Assembly (NCBI GenBank): GCA_002314795.1
Contig: DCHI01000038.1
Location: 1-11,594, forward strand
Length of the DNA stretch: 11,594 bases
DNA from: Bacteroidales bacterium UBA1756
GTDB lineage: Bacteria > Bacteroidota > Bacteroidia > Bacteroidales > WCHB1-69
Direction of reading: 5' to 3'
Shown: piece after piece, positions 1 to 6,553 of the stretch
How positions within the stretch are numbered: position 1 is the first letter of the stretch
Layout of the letters: each line of letters starts with the position of its first letter
The notes under the pieces: model-generated
Seen by the model: the letters and a program-made list of their open reading frames with translations, nothing else
Told to the model about the DNA's origin: nothing
The model's database searches: none
Made by a program: the position numbers and the translations under genes

Positions 1-40
1 TTAAAACCGTTTAAAACCGTTTAAATACGTTTAAAATTTT
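1..40. repeat. 10-bp phased A/T-rich tandem repeat at window edge
   Basis: Four consecutive 10-base units: TTAAAACCGT twice, then TTAAATACGT, then TTAAAATTTT. The period is exactly one helical turn, so the A-tracts fall on the same face of the DNA, a pattern known to give intrinsic curvature. The array ends one base before a promoter-like TATTTTTGC. It starts at base 1, so it may continue outside the window. A curved upstream promoter region is an inference; it could also be a simple sequence repeat. Confidence 0.75.
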
Positions 41-41
41 G

Positions 42-50
42 TATTTTTGC
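42..50 (+). promoter_or_regulatory. Bacteroidota -7 promoter element (TATTTTTGC)
   Basis: This matches the TAnnTTTG -7 consensus of the Bacteroidota primary sigma factor and lies directly after the phased A/T repeat. No exact TTTG -33 box sits at the expected spacing; only TTTA is present there. If used, it gives the DUF1015 gene a leader of about 145 nt. A second, weaker candidate (AACATTTGC, one mismatch) lies at 156-164, closer to the start codon. Confidence 0.45.
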
Positions 51-201
51 CGCCCAAATATGGAAAGAGTGAATATAAATAGATAGGTTTATTTATTCAA
101 AAATTTAATACTGCATTGATACCGAAAAATATAAAGTACTGCAAATCAATATAAAAACATTTGCCGCCTGAAAATTCATATACCAATTAAATAAAAACAT
201 T

Positions 202-1467
202 ATGTCTATCATTAAACCTTTCAAGGGATTCCGTCCCCCGGTCAGCATTGTTGACAAGTTGGCCTCCCGTCCTTACGACGTACTTAATTCTGAAGAAGCT
301 CGCGAAGAATGCAAAGGAAATCCATATAGTCTTTTGCACGTAACCAAGGCCGAAATCGATCTCGAACCCGGCATTAAGGATACCGATCCTGAAGTCTATC
401 TTCAAGTCGTAAAGAATTACAACGCTTTCAAGGATTACGGCTGGTTGGTTCAAGACCAAGAAGAAAAACTCTACATCTACGCTCAAAGTATGAACCCGAC
501 GGATGCCAACGCACATTGGCAGTATGGTATCGTGGCTTGTGCATACAGTGAAGATTATGTCAACAAGATCATCAAAAAACACGAATTGACCCGCAAGGAC
601 AAAGAGGAAGACCGTATGCGCCACGTCCGCATCACCAATGCCAATGTGGAACCCGTTTTCTTCGCTTACCCGGCCATCGCTCGCATCGACGAAATCGTTG
701 CCTCCGTTACCGCAAAAGCTCCTATCTATGATTTCATCGCCAAGGAAGATGGCTTCGGCCACCGTTTCTGGGTTATCGATGACCGCAAACTCATCGACGA
801 ACTCGTTGAAATCTTCGACAAGCAGGTCCCCGCTATGTACATCGCTGACGGGCACCACCGTAGCGCTGCCGCTGCTCTTGTCGGCCAAGAAAAGAAAGAA
901 CACAACCCGAACCATACGGGCAAGGAAGAATACAACTACTTTATGACGGTCATTTTCCCGGACAACCAACTCAATGTTATTGATTACAACCGCGTTGTCA
1001 AGGATCTCAACGGCCACAGCAAAGAAGAATTCCTTAAACTTCTCAATGACGCTTACGTTGTTGAAGATATGGGAACGGAAATCTATAAACCGGCTAAGTT
1101 GCACGAACACAGTATGTATCTCGACGGACATTGGTACAAAATGACCGCTAAGGAAGGCAAGTACGACGATAACGATCCTATCGGCGTTCTCGATGTCAAG
1201 ATTTTGTCTGACCACGTTCTCGATACGATTCTGGGTATTAAGGACCTCCGTACGGACAAACGTATCGACTTCGTTGGCGGTATCCGCGGCCTCGGCGAAT
1301 TGAAACGTCGCGTTGACAATGGTGAAATGAAAGTCGCTTTCGCACTTTATCCAGTAAGTATGAAGCAAATCATTGATATTGCTGATACTGGCAACATTAT
1401 GCCTCCGAAGACTACTTGGTTTGAACCGAAACTTCGTTCAGGTCTTGTTATTCACGAATTGGCATAA
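202..1467 (+). CDS. DUF1015 family protein with ADGHHR motif
   Basis: A 421-residue soluble protein with no signal peptide or membrane segment. It shows hallmarks of the DUF1015 family: an N-terminal FKGFRP followed by RPYDV (residues 23-27), a central KKHELTRKDKEEDRMRH block (125-141), and the ADGHHR signature (215-220) followed by an alanine-rich helix. Length fits the family. The biochemical role is not established to my knowledge. The DGHHR string resembles the nucleotide-binding motif of ParB/sulfiredoxin-fold free serine kinases, and I recall DUF1015 genes lying beside serA/serC in Bacteroides; both points suggest, without proving, a link to serine or phosphoserine metabolism. The ATG at 202 gives the usual family N-terminus (MSIIKPFKGFRP). 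A strong terminator follows at 1484-1518, so this gene ends its transcript. Confidence 0.9.
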   Translation: MSIIKPFKGFRPPVSIVDKLASRPYDVLNSEEAREECKGNPYSLLHVTKAEIDLEPGIKDTDPEVYLQVVKNYNAFKDYGWLVQDQEEKLYIYAQSMNPTDANAHWQYGIVACAYSEDYVNKIIKKHELTRKDKEEDRMRHVRITNANVEPVFFAYPAIARIDEIVASVTAKAPIYDFIAKEDGFGHRFWVIDDRKLIDELVEIFDKQVPAMYIADGHHRSAAAALVGQEKKEHNPNHTGKEEYNYFMTVIFPDNQLNVIDYNRVVKDLNGHSKEEFLKLLNDAYVVEDMGTEIYKPAKLHEHSMYLDGHWYKMTAKEGKYDDNDPIGVLDVKILSDHVLDTILGIKDLRTDKRIDFVGGIRGLGELKRRVDNGEMKVAFALYPVSMKQIIDIADTGNIMPPKTTWFEPKLRSGLVIHELA

Positions 1468-1483
1468 ACGATTCACGCATATT

Positions 1484-1518
1484 AAAAGAAAGATGGCCTT
1501 CTGGTCATCTTTCTTTTT
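1484..1518 (+). terminator. Rho-independent terminator after the DUF1015 gene
   Basis: AGAAAGATG (1487-1495) pairs perfectly with CATCTTTCT (1506-1514). The stem continues inward through a G-T and two C-G pairs to a TTCT loop. Outward, A-T pairs run into a T-tract at 1514-1518. It lies 17 bases after the stop codon and only 27 bases before mntP. Confidence 0.88.
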
Positions 1519-1545
1519 CATTATCAATCTGTAAAATAAAAAAGT

Positions 1546-2121
1546 ATGGACATCATTTCCATCATTCTCATTGGTGTGGCGCTTTCTATGGATGCGTTTG
1601 CCGTTTCGGTGTGCAAAGGATTAGGAATGAAACAGTTTGATAAACGTCAGGCCAATTGGTTGGGCGTTTTTTTCGGTGGCTTTCAGGCACTGATGCCGCT
1701 AATCGGTTGGGCGATTTGCAGCCGTTTCAGCAAATATGTGACCACGTTTGATCACTGGATTGCCTTTGCCCTCCTTCTTTTCATTGGTGGAAAGATGATT
1801 TTCGAGGCATTCGGTAAAAAAGATAACGATGAGGAGGAGTCCAAACCCGTTTCCATCAAGGAACTTTTCATCCTTGCCGTAGCCACGAGCATTGATGCTC
1901 TTGCTGTGGGCATTGCCTTCGCTTGCGATGGTTTCGACACGCTGGTTTCAGTCTTGCCGCCCGTCGTCATCATTGGTGTGACGACCTATATTTTTTCATT
2001 CGGTGGCGCATTCATCGGCCATCGGTTTGGCAATATCTTTAAAAACAAAGCTGAAATCGTTGGCGGTATCATTCTTATCGGCATTGGTGTTAAAATTCTA
2101 TTAGAACATTTGTTCTTCTAA
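1546..2121 (+). CDS. mntP: Manganese efflux pump MntP
   Basis: A 191-residue integral membrane protein with six predicted hydrophobic helices in two homologous halves, the MntP (DUF204) architecture, at family length. It exports Mn2+ across the inner membrane and protects against manganese excess. Both repeat motifs carry the conserved transport aspartate: SMDAFAVS with Asp16 and TSIDALAVG with Asp117. A charged cytoplasmic loop (about 90-103, rich in Asp and Glu) separates the halves, and the C-terminal GGIILIGIGVKILLEH block is typical. The start ATG gives the normal N-terminus, with helix 1 starting at once. Only 27 bases separate it from the preceding terminator, so there is no room for a yybP-ykoY manganese riboswitch unless it overlaps that terminator. 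ispG follows after 32 bases with no terminator between, so the two may share a transcript. Confidence 0.92.
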   Translation: MDIISIILIGVALSMDAFAVSVCKGLGMKQFDKRQANWLGVFFGGFQALMPLIGWAICSRFSKYVTTFDHWIAFALLLFIGGKMIFEAFGKKDNDEEESKPVSIKELFILAVATSIDALAVGIAFACDGFDTLVSVLPPVVIIGVTTYIFSFGGAFIGHRFGNIFKNKAEIVGGIILIGIGVKILLEHLFF

Positions 2122-2153
2122 TTTGTTTGTAGATAGTTCTTTATATTGAAATA

Positions 2154-3497
2154 ATGAAGGTCCAAATTGGTGATATTTGTTTGGGAGACGATTGTCCCAT
2201 CGTGGTGCAGTCGATGACGAATACTTTTACCTCGGATGTAGAGGCAAGCGTGGCGCAGGTGAAACGTATGGTGGCCGCAGGCTGCGAAATGATACGTTTG
2301 ACGGTTCCTTCTATGAAGGAAGTGGATGCTTTGCGCGAAATCAAGTCACGGCTTAGGACGGAAGGAATTGAGGTCCCGTTGATTGCGGATGTTCACTTTC
2401 TGCCGAATGTAGCTGAAGCGTGTGCCGCCGTGGTAGAAAAAGTTCGTGTGAATCCCGGAAATTTTGTTGACAAAAGAAGTTTTCGTCAGATTGACCTGTC
2501 GGAAACGGAATATGCGGCGGCCGTTGATGCTATGGCGCAACGCGCAAAGCCGCTATTTGATATTTGTAAGCAGCACGGAACTGCATTGCGTATCGGAATC
2601 AATCACGGATCGCTATGTGACAGAATTGTAAGTCGTTACGGAAATACGCCGTATGCGATGGCAATGTCTGCAATGGAGTGGGTCGGTATTTGTCAGCGAT
2701 ACGATTTCCACAATGTGGTTTTTTCAATGAAGTCGAGCAATGTGAACGTGATGACAGATGCCACGATGCAGTTGCTGAAAATGATGAAGGAATCGGGAAC
2801 GGTGTATCCGCTTCACGTCGGAGTGACGGAGGCGGGTGCCGGTGATGAAGGCCGTGTGAAATCGGCGGCCGGAATCGGTGCTCTGCTCTTGCACGGAATC
2901 GGTAGCACCATCCGCGTCTCTCTTACGGAGCCGCCTGAGAACGAAGTCCCGTTTGCCCGTCTCTTGACCCGCCTCAACGATGAAAAACCGTCGGTCTATA
3001 CTTCCATTTCCGATGGCTGCTTGACCATTCGTTACGATGTCAAGGACAGACAGAAATGGTTGGCTGTAACCGCCGCCTTCGCGGGCTATGAACACTTCAA
3101 CCACCGTCTGAAAGACATCGTTATTGAAAACAAGTATTATTCTTTGGATGAATGTAAGTATCTGTCCAACTTGATTTTACAGGCCTGCCGTATCAAGATG
3201 ACTCAGACGGAGTTTATTTCGTGTCCTTCCTGCGGACGGACGCAATATGATATTCAGTCCACTTTGGAAAAAGTGAAACAGCGTTTCAGCGGCTATCCGA
3301 ATCTGAAAATCGGGGTGATGGGCTGCGTGGTGAACGGACCCGGTGAAATGGCTGATGCCGACTTCGGGATTGTCGGCTGCACGCACGGCAAAGTGTCCGT
3401 CTATCGCCAAAAAGAACGTCTCACCCCACCCCTTGAAGTCGATGAAGCCCTCGACTACCTACAGCAACTAATCACCCCAACTTTACAAACTTTATAA
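2154..3497 (+). CDS. ispG: 4-hydroxy-3-methylbut-2-enyl diphosphate synthase IspG (GcpE)
   Basis: 447 residues. IspG catalyses the penultimate MEP-pathway step, the reductive conversion of MEcPP to HMBPP, with a 4Fe-4S cluster. The N-terminal barrel is clear: VVQSMTNT (17-24), ADVHF (78-82), VRVNPGN (97-103), RIGINHGSL (146-154), LHVGVTEAG (220-228) and TIRVSL (252-257). The C-terminal cluster domain has Cys357, Cys360 (SCPSCGRT), Cys391 (GCVVNGPGE) and Glu398. About 75 residues (roughly 270-345) lie between the domains: more than in the ~370-residue E. coli type, but far less than the large extra domain of the ~600-residue enzymes of many Bacteroidota, Chlamydia and plants. An in-frame stop at 2130-2132 makes this ATG the first available. 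The last codons fall in a short CTTTACAAA repeat. IspG needs Fe-S clusters, which links it functionally to sufCD. Confidence 0.95.
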   Translation: MKVQIGDICLGDDCPIVVQSMTNTFTSDVEASVAQVKRMVAAGCEMIRLTVPSMKEVDALREIKSRLRTEGIEVPLIADVHFLPNVAEACAAVVEKVRVNPGNFVDKRSFRQIDLSETEYAAAVDAMAQRAKPLFDICKQHGTALRIGINHGSLCDRIVSRYGNTPYAMAMSAMEWVGICQRYDFHNVVFSMKSSNVNVMTDATMQLLKMMKESGTVYPLHVGVTEAGAGDEGRVKSAAGIGALLLHGIGSTIRVSLTEPPENEVPFARLLTRLNDEKPSVYTSISDGCLTIRYDVKDRQKWLAVTAAFAGYEHFNHRLKDIVIENKYYSLDECKYLSNLILQACRIKMTQTEFISCPSCGRTQYDIQSTLEKVKQRFSGYPNLKIGVMGCVVNGPGEMADADFGIVGCTHGKVSVYRQKERLTPPLEVDEALDYLQQLITPTLQTL

Positions 3498-3518
3498 ACC
3501 TTACAAACTTTACAAACT
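3481..3518. repeat. Degenerate CTTTACAAA tandem repeat over the ispG stop codon
   Basis: Four near-copies run head to tail: CTTTACAAA (3481), CTTTATAAAC (3490), CTTACAAA (3500) and CTTTACAAA (3508). The second copy supplies the ispG stop codon (3495-3497), so the last residues TLQTL are encoded by the repeat. The array ends ten bases before the nitroreductase start codon, so it forms the whole spacer between the two genes. No hairpin or promoter motif is evident. Confidence 0.7.
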
Positions 3519-3525
3519 CATTAAA

Positions 3526-4272
3526 ATGAACGCAATAGACACCATCCTTGCTCACAAGAGCGTACGCGAGTTTTCAGACAGACCCGTTGAAGACGACGTA
3601 TTGGAAAAAATATTGAAGGCGGCCTGCAACGGCTCGACGATGGGCGGTTTGCAACTTTTCAGCATCATCGTTACCAAAGACAAAGAGATGATGAAGAAAA
3701 TGGCGCCGTTCCATTTCAACCAACCCATCGCGACATCAGCCCCCTTAATTTTAACTTTCTGCGCTGACTTTCACCGATTTGACTGCTATTGTGAAATGTC
3801 GGGCGTAGCGACGGATGCCTATCACAACGCGCAAGCGTATCAGTGGGCGGTCACGGATGCCATCATCGCAGCGCAAAATGCGTGTGTGGCCGCTGAATCC
3901 TTAGGGCTCGGTTTGTGTTGGTTGGGAACGATTACATACAATGTCCCGCAGTTTATTGACGCTTTCCAATTGCCGGAGCACGTCGTTCCCGTCGCTTGCA
4001 TTCCGATGGGTTATCCTCTGCACGAAACGTCGCTTACGCCCAAATTGCCGTGGCAAACACTTGTACATCAGGAAGTTTATCATCAATCTTCTGAAACGGA
4101 ACTGCGTACTGCTTACGAAGCAATGGAAAAGGCACCGCATAATATTGCTGCCGTTAATGAAAATGGAACGGGTTGTTTAGCAGGAGATTACGTTAACCGG
4201 CGATACAAAAAAGAGGATAATGAATTTTTCTCAAATGTTTTGAAGGAACAGTTGAAGCGACAGGGATTTTAA
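3526..4272 (+). CDS. NfsA-like FMN-dependent nitroreductase
   Basis: A 248-residue soluble protein of the nitroreductase fold. These enzymes use FMN and NAD(P)H to reduce nitro compounds, quinones or flavins in the cytoplasm. The N-terminal flavin-phosphate motif HKSVREF (10-16) is intact. Further family features are the long helix DAIIAAQNACVAAESLGLGLCWLGTI (111-136), the CIPMGYP strand-turn (158-164), and a C-terminal arm with KLPWQTLVHQEVYH and a terminal RQGF, as in the NfsA/FRP subgroup rather than the shorter NfsB type. The physiological substrate cannot be told from sequence. The start is 28 bases after ispG, with no terminator between, so co-transcription is likely. The gene ends just before the repeat cluster at 4281-4367 and converges on the minus-strand gene beyond it. 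Confidence 0.9.
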   Translation: MNAIDTILAHKSVREFSDRPVEDDVLEKILKAACNGSTMGGLQLFSIIVTKDKEMMKKMAPFHFNQPIATSAPLILTFCADFHRFDCYCEMSGVATDAYHNAQAYQWAVTDAIIAAQNACVAAESLGLGLCWLGTITYNVPQFIDAFQLPEHVVPVACIPMGYPLHETSLTPKLPWQTLVHQEVYHQSSETELRTAYEAMEKAPHNIAAVNENGTGCLAGDYVNRRYKKEDNEFFSNVLKEQLKRQGF

Positions 4273-4280
4273 CATTTGCG

Positions 4281-4367
4281 AGTCGCTACGTAACAATTAA
4301 TATCGTAGCGACGTCACATATTAATCAACATTGTAGCGACGCCTCAATGTGACGTCGCTACAATGTT
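4281..4367. repeat. Palindromic repeat cluster, left copy (REP/MITE-like)
   Basis: Four half-sites of the core GTAGCGAC lie here: inverted at 4282-4289, direct at 4305-4312, direct at 4333-4340 and inverted at 4354-4361. The first pair forms a hairpin with 9-bp arms (4282-4290 and 4304-4312). The second forms a hairpin with perfect 15-bp arms (4327-4341 and 4353-4367). Bases 4323-4362 match 5130-5169 at 39 of 40 positions. The last hairpin overlaps the stop codon of the minus-strand gene. It could end transcripts from both convergent genes, although it lacks a T-tract. Confidence 0.85.
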
Positions 4368-4974
4368 AAATATCGCTATTTGGAAGAAGTTCCGGATGTA
4401 GTTGGAGATACATATCTCTCAGCGGAATGCTAAGAACGTAGCATACATCGTACAAAGTAACAATGTATTGCCTGATTTCTTGGTCTTTATGGATAGTAAT
4501 AGATGGGCTTTCATATATCCAGCATTTCAAATCGTTAAATATAGGATTGTTCGTGTTTTCAACAAGAATTTCGTACGCCCCATATTCGACATCAAGAGCA
4601 GTCATCGGCTGTTTTGAATCTATCTTTTTGATTAACAATTCTTTGTTGTGTGATAAAAATGATTCTCCATTGATATTTTTGAATAGAGTGCTACCATTTT
4701 CATTTAAGGTAGTTGGACTGTGTTTAACTCCCCATATTGTTTCCGTATTCTTATATTTGCTTGCCAAGAACATTTTGATTGATAGTACGTCATCGTGAGT
4801 GGCAGCAATCTGTTTTTCTCTATCTTTGCAAGGTAATTTATCTAACGTTTTTTCAATTGAGCTAATTGCTTTTTCAAAATTGCCAATCTTTTTACCAATC
4901 TTATAAAGACTGATAAAAACGCCGCCAGATACGAGTATGGTAAAAATTGAAATGGCTATTTGAAATGGAGTCAT
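4366..4974 (-). CDS. Conserved hypothetical membrane-anchored protein, unknown function
   Basis: A 202-residue protein I cannot assign to a characterised family. Residues 5-27 form one hydrophobic helix ending in positively charged KIGKK, which suggests a single N-terminal anchor with the rest in the cytoplasm. A helical, coiled-coil-like stretch follows (about 30-70), then a core with SPTTLNENGSTLF (86-98), NKELLIKKID (110-119) and ALDVEYGAYEIL (126-137). The C-terminal end reads YVLSIPLRDMYLQLHPEL (179-196). I recall similar SP-LxExG-LF and LRDxYLxxHPE strings in uncharacterised bacterial proteins, so it is probably a genuine conserved family. The DNA is visibly more A/T-rich than its neighbours. 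A promoter lies just upstream (4994-5028), and near-identical 40-bp repeats bracket the gene, which together suggest an acquired unit. There is no toxin, nuclease or transposase motif. Confidence 0.75.
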   Translation of the reverse strand: MTPFQIAISIFTILVSGGVFISLYKIGKKIGNFEKAISSIEKTLDKLPCKDREKQIAATHDDVLSIKMFLASKYKNTETIWGVKHSPTTLNENGSTLFKNINGESFLSHNKELLIKKIDSKQPMTALDVEYGAYEILVENTNNPIFNDLKCWIYESPSITIHKDQEIRQYIVTLYDVCYVLSIPLRDMYLQLHPELLPNSDI

Positions 4975-5100
4975 CGTGTTAATTTTTTCGGCTGCAAAGT
5001 TATAATTATTTTTTTTATTTTTTCCAAATATTTTATTAAATTTAAAAAATATTTAGAAGATGTTGTATGTGTCTGAATTTAACCGAATTATCTGTTGCAG
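4975..5100. other. A/T-rich promoter region upstream of the hypothetical gene
   Basis: This is the left part of the 218-base gap before sufD ends. It holds the promoter described separately, long T and A runs, and a weak A/T inverted repeat (AAATATTTT at 5026-5034 with AAAATATTT at 5046-5054, 11-base loop). The right end runs into the second repeat cluster. No open frame, tRNA or further structure is evident. Confidence 0.6.
4994..5028 (-). promoter_or_regulatory. Bacteroidota-type promoter for the hypothetical gene
   Basis: Read on the minus strand, TAACTTTGC (5002 down to 4994) matches the TAnnTTTG -7 consensus. A TTTG -33 box lies at 5028-5025 with a 22-base spacer. The -7 box ends 19 bases before the start codon, so the leader would be very short. 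This is the most complete promoter in the window, and it means the gene does not depend on its neighbours for expression. Confidence 0.6.
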
Positions 5101-5169
5101 CAATCAACATTGTAGCGACGCCACATAACAATCAACATTGTAGCGACGCCACAATGTGACGTCGCTACA
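5101..5169. repeat. Palindromic repeat cluster, right copy (REP/MITE-like)
   Basis: A 25-base sequence starting CAATCAACATTGTAGCGACG occurs twice in tandem (5101-5125 and 5129-5153). The second copy continues into an inverted half-site, giving a hairpin with 10-bp arms TGTAGCGACG (5139-5148) and CGTCGCTACA (5160-5169) plus four inner pairs. Bases 5130-5169 match 4323-4362 except for one base (A at 5151, T at 4344). The cluster lies 23 bases past the sufD stop codon. Confidence 0.85.
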
Positions 5170-5192
5170 GGGATTTTTAAAAAAATTCTATA

Positions 5193-6548
5193 TTAACCCA
5201 AATGCGGACAATGCAAGACGCACTGGTCACAAATGGTGAGTTCGCCGTTCAGACGTTTGCGAATCATCTCTTTGTAACGGGCTTTCAATGAGTCGATTTC
5301 AATGAAGTCCGCGATTTCGTTGGCAAAGGCGAGCATCAGCAGACGGCGGGCATTCACTTCGCAAATGCCGCGTGTACGCAAATAGTACATCGCCTCTTCG
5401 TCAAGTTGACCGACGGTTGTGCCGTGGTTACATTTTACATCATCGGCATAGATTTCCAAGAAAGGTTTGGAGGTGACGCGGGCTTCGTCCGTAAGCGTCA
5501 TATTGCGGTTGGTTTGCGACGCGACGGTGTGTTGTGCATCCTGACGAACCAAAACGTGCCCTAAAAAATGCGCCACCGCTTCGTCATCTACAATGCCCTT
5601 GTAAAGTTGGTAACTGTCGCAGTCGGGAACTTCGTGGTCGATGAATATCTGATTATCAACGTGTTGCTTTTTGTCAACGAGATAAAGTCCGTACATCTTT
5701 GTCGAGGCGAACGGCTCCGTCAGAAAGACATTGATTTTATTACGCAAGTAGCCGGTGTTAAACGTCATCGCATTGGAATAAAACTGCGAATGGCCTTTTT
5801 GTTCCACATCCACTTCGTTGAACAGTAATGATTCCGGATTTTTATTTTCCATTTTATAATAGGAAAGAGAGGAATCTTCTGCCAAGAAAATCTTGGTGAC
5901 ATTATTGATGAAACTGCGCTTGTACTGAATGGAATCGTCGCATTGCATAAAGGAGAGGCGTGCATTCTTTCCTACTACGATGAGATTCCGATTGTGAAGC
6001 AGCAAGTCTTGATCCGAATCGGTCAGTGAAATAAGTTGGATGGGCTTTTCAACTGCAACGTTATCAGGTACATAAATGAAAAGTCCGTCGTTGAACAGTG
6101 CGCGGTTGAGAGCTGACAACGAGTCTTCCTTTTTCGATGCTTCCGCCAAAAGGTAGGGAAGAACAAGTTTTGGATATTGTTTCAGTGCTTCAAAAAGTGA
6201 GCCGATAATCGTGCCGTTTTCTTCAACAACAAGCGGCATTCCGTTATGAACATACCAGCCATTGAGAAAGATACACATTTTAGTATCAATGTCTTTGACT
6301 TTGCAATGAAAGTATTCTTCAACGGGACGGTAGGGCGGGGGAGTGAGTTGCGGTTTCAATCCGCAAGTGTTTGCGACGCGCTCTTCAAAAATCTGCTTGT
6401 TCTCTTTTTTGAAGATGGAAAAATCTTTTTCAAGAAGCGACTGTAGTCCGTTTTGACGCAAATCAGCAATTTCAGGAATCTCATTTCCAGGAAGTTGCCC
6501 TTTGACTTCTTCGTAAAGTTCTTGAATGTATTGTGTGAAAGGAGTCAT
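5193..6548 (-). CDS. sufD: Fe-S cluster assembly protein SufD
   Basis: A 451-residue SufB/SufD-family protein at normal SufD length. SufD joins SufB and the ATPase SufC in the cytoplasmic SufBC2D scaffold that builds Fe-S clusters. The signature lies in the C-terminal half: FLGHVLVRQDAQHT, then FLEIYADDVKCNHGTTVGQLDEEAMYYLRTRGI starting at residue 363. Cys373 and His375 in KCNHG occupy the positions of E. coli SufD Cys358/His360 by motif. SufD rather than SufB is indicated by length and by the helical N-terminal region (about 1-60). The C-terminus carries Cys440, Cys443 and Cys447 (CDQCVLHCPH), a possible extra metal site. It starts five bases after sufC and is surely co-transcribed with it. 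SufS and SufB do not flank it. Repeat hairpins follow the stop codon. Confidence 0.94.
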   Translation of the reverse strand: MTPFTQYIQELYEEVKGQLPGNEIPEIADLRQNGLQSLLEKDFSIFKKENKQIFEERVANTCGLKPQLTPPPYRPVEEYFHCKVKDIDTKMCIFLNGWYVHNGMPLVVEENGTIIGSLFEALKQYPKLVLPYLLAEASKKEDSLSALNRALFNDGLFIYVPDNVAVEKPIQLISLTDSDQDLLLHNRNLIVVGKNARLSFMQCDDSIQYKRSFINNVTKIFLAEDSSLSYYKMENKNPESLLFNEVDVEQKGHSQFYSNAMTFNTGYLRNKINVFLTEPFASTKMYGLYLVDKKQHVDNQIFIDHEVPDCDSYQLYKGIVDDEAVAHFLGHVLVRQDAQHTVASQTNRNMTLTDEARVTSKPFLEIYADDVKCNHGTTVGQLDEEAMYYLRTRGICEVNARRLLMLAFANEIADFIEIDSLKARYKEMIRKRLNGELTICDQCVLHCPHLG

Positions 6549-6553
6549 TGCAG

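Noticed and set aside
1..40. Iterons of a replication origin
   Set aside because: There is no DnaA box cluster, replication initiator gene or other origin feature. Four A/T-rich 10-mers at a window edge are not enough.
187..1368. Antisense open frame of 393 codons opposite the DUF1015 gene
   Set aside because: The plus-strand protein has clear family motifs. The antisense translation is low-complexity, rich in Val and Phe, and has no motif. Such frames arise when the sense gene avoids TTA, CTA and TCA codons.
1519..1545. Manganese riboswitch upstream of mntP
   Set aside because: Only 27 bases lie between the terminator and the start codon, too few for a yybP-ykoY aptamer, and none of its conserved loops is visible.
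4402..4798. Plus-strand open frames of 71 and 111 codons opposite the hypothetical gene
   Set aside because: The minus-strand frame is longer, has a sensible membrane anchor and a good promoter. The opposite frames lack motifs and a promoter.
4281..5169. CRISPR-like reading of the GTAGCGACG repeats
   Set aside because: Units are palindromic, in mixed orientation and irregularly spaced, with no unique spacers of constant length and no cas genes. They fit a REP-type element.
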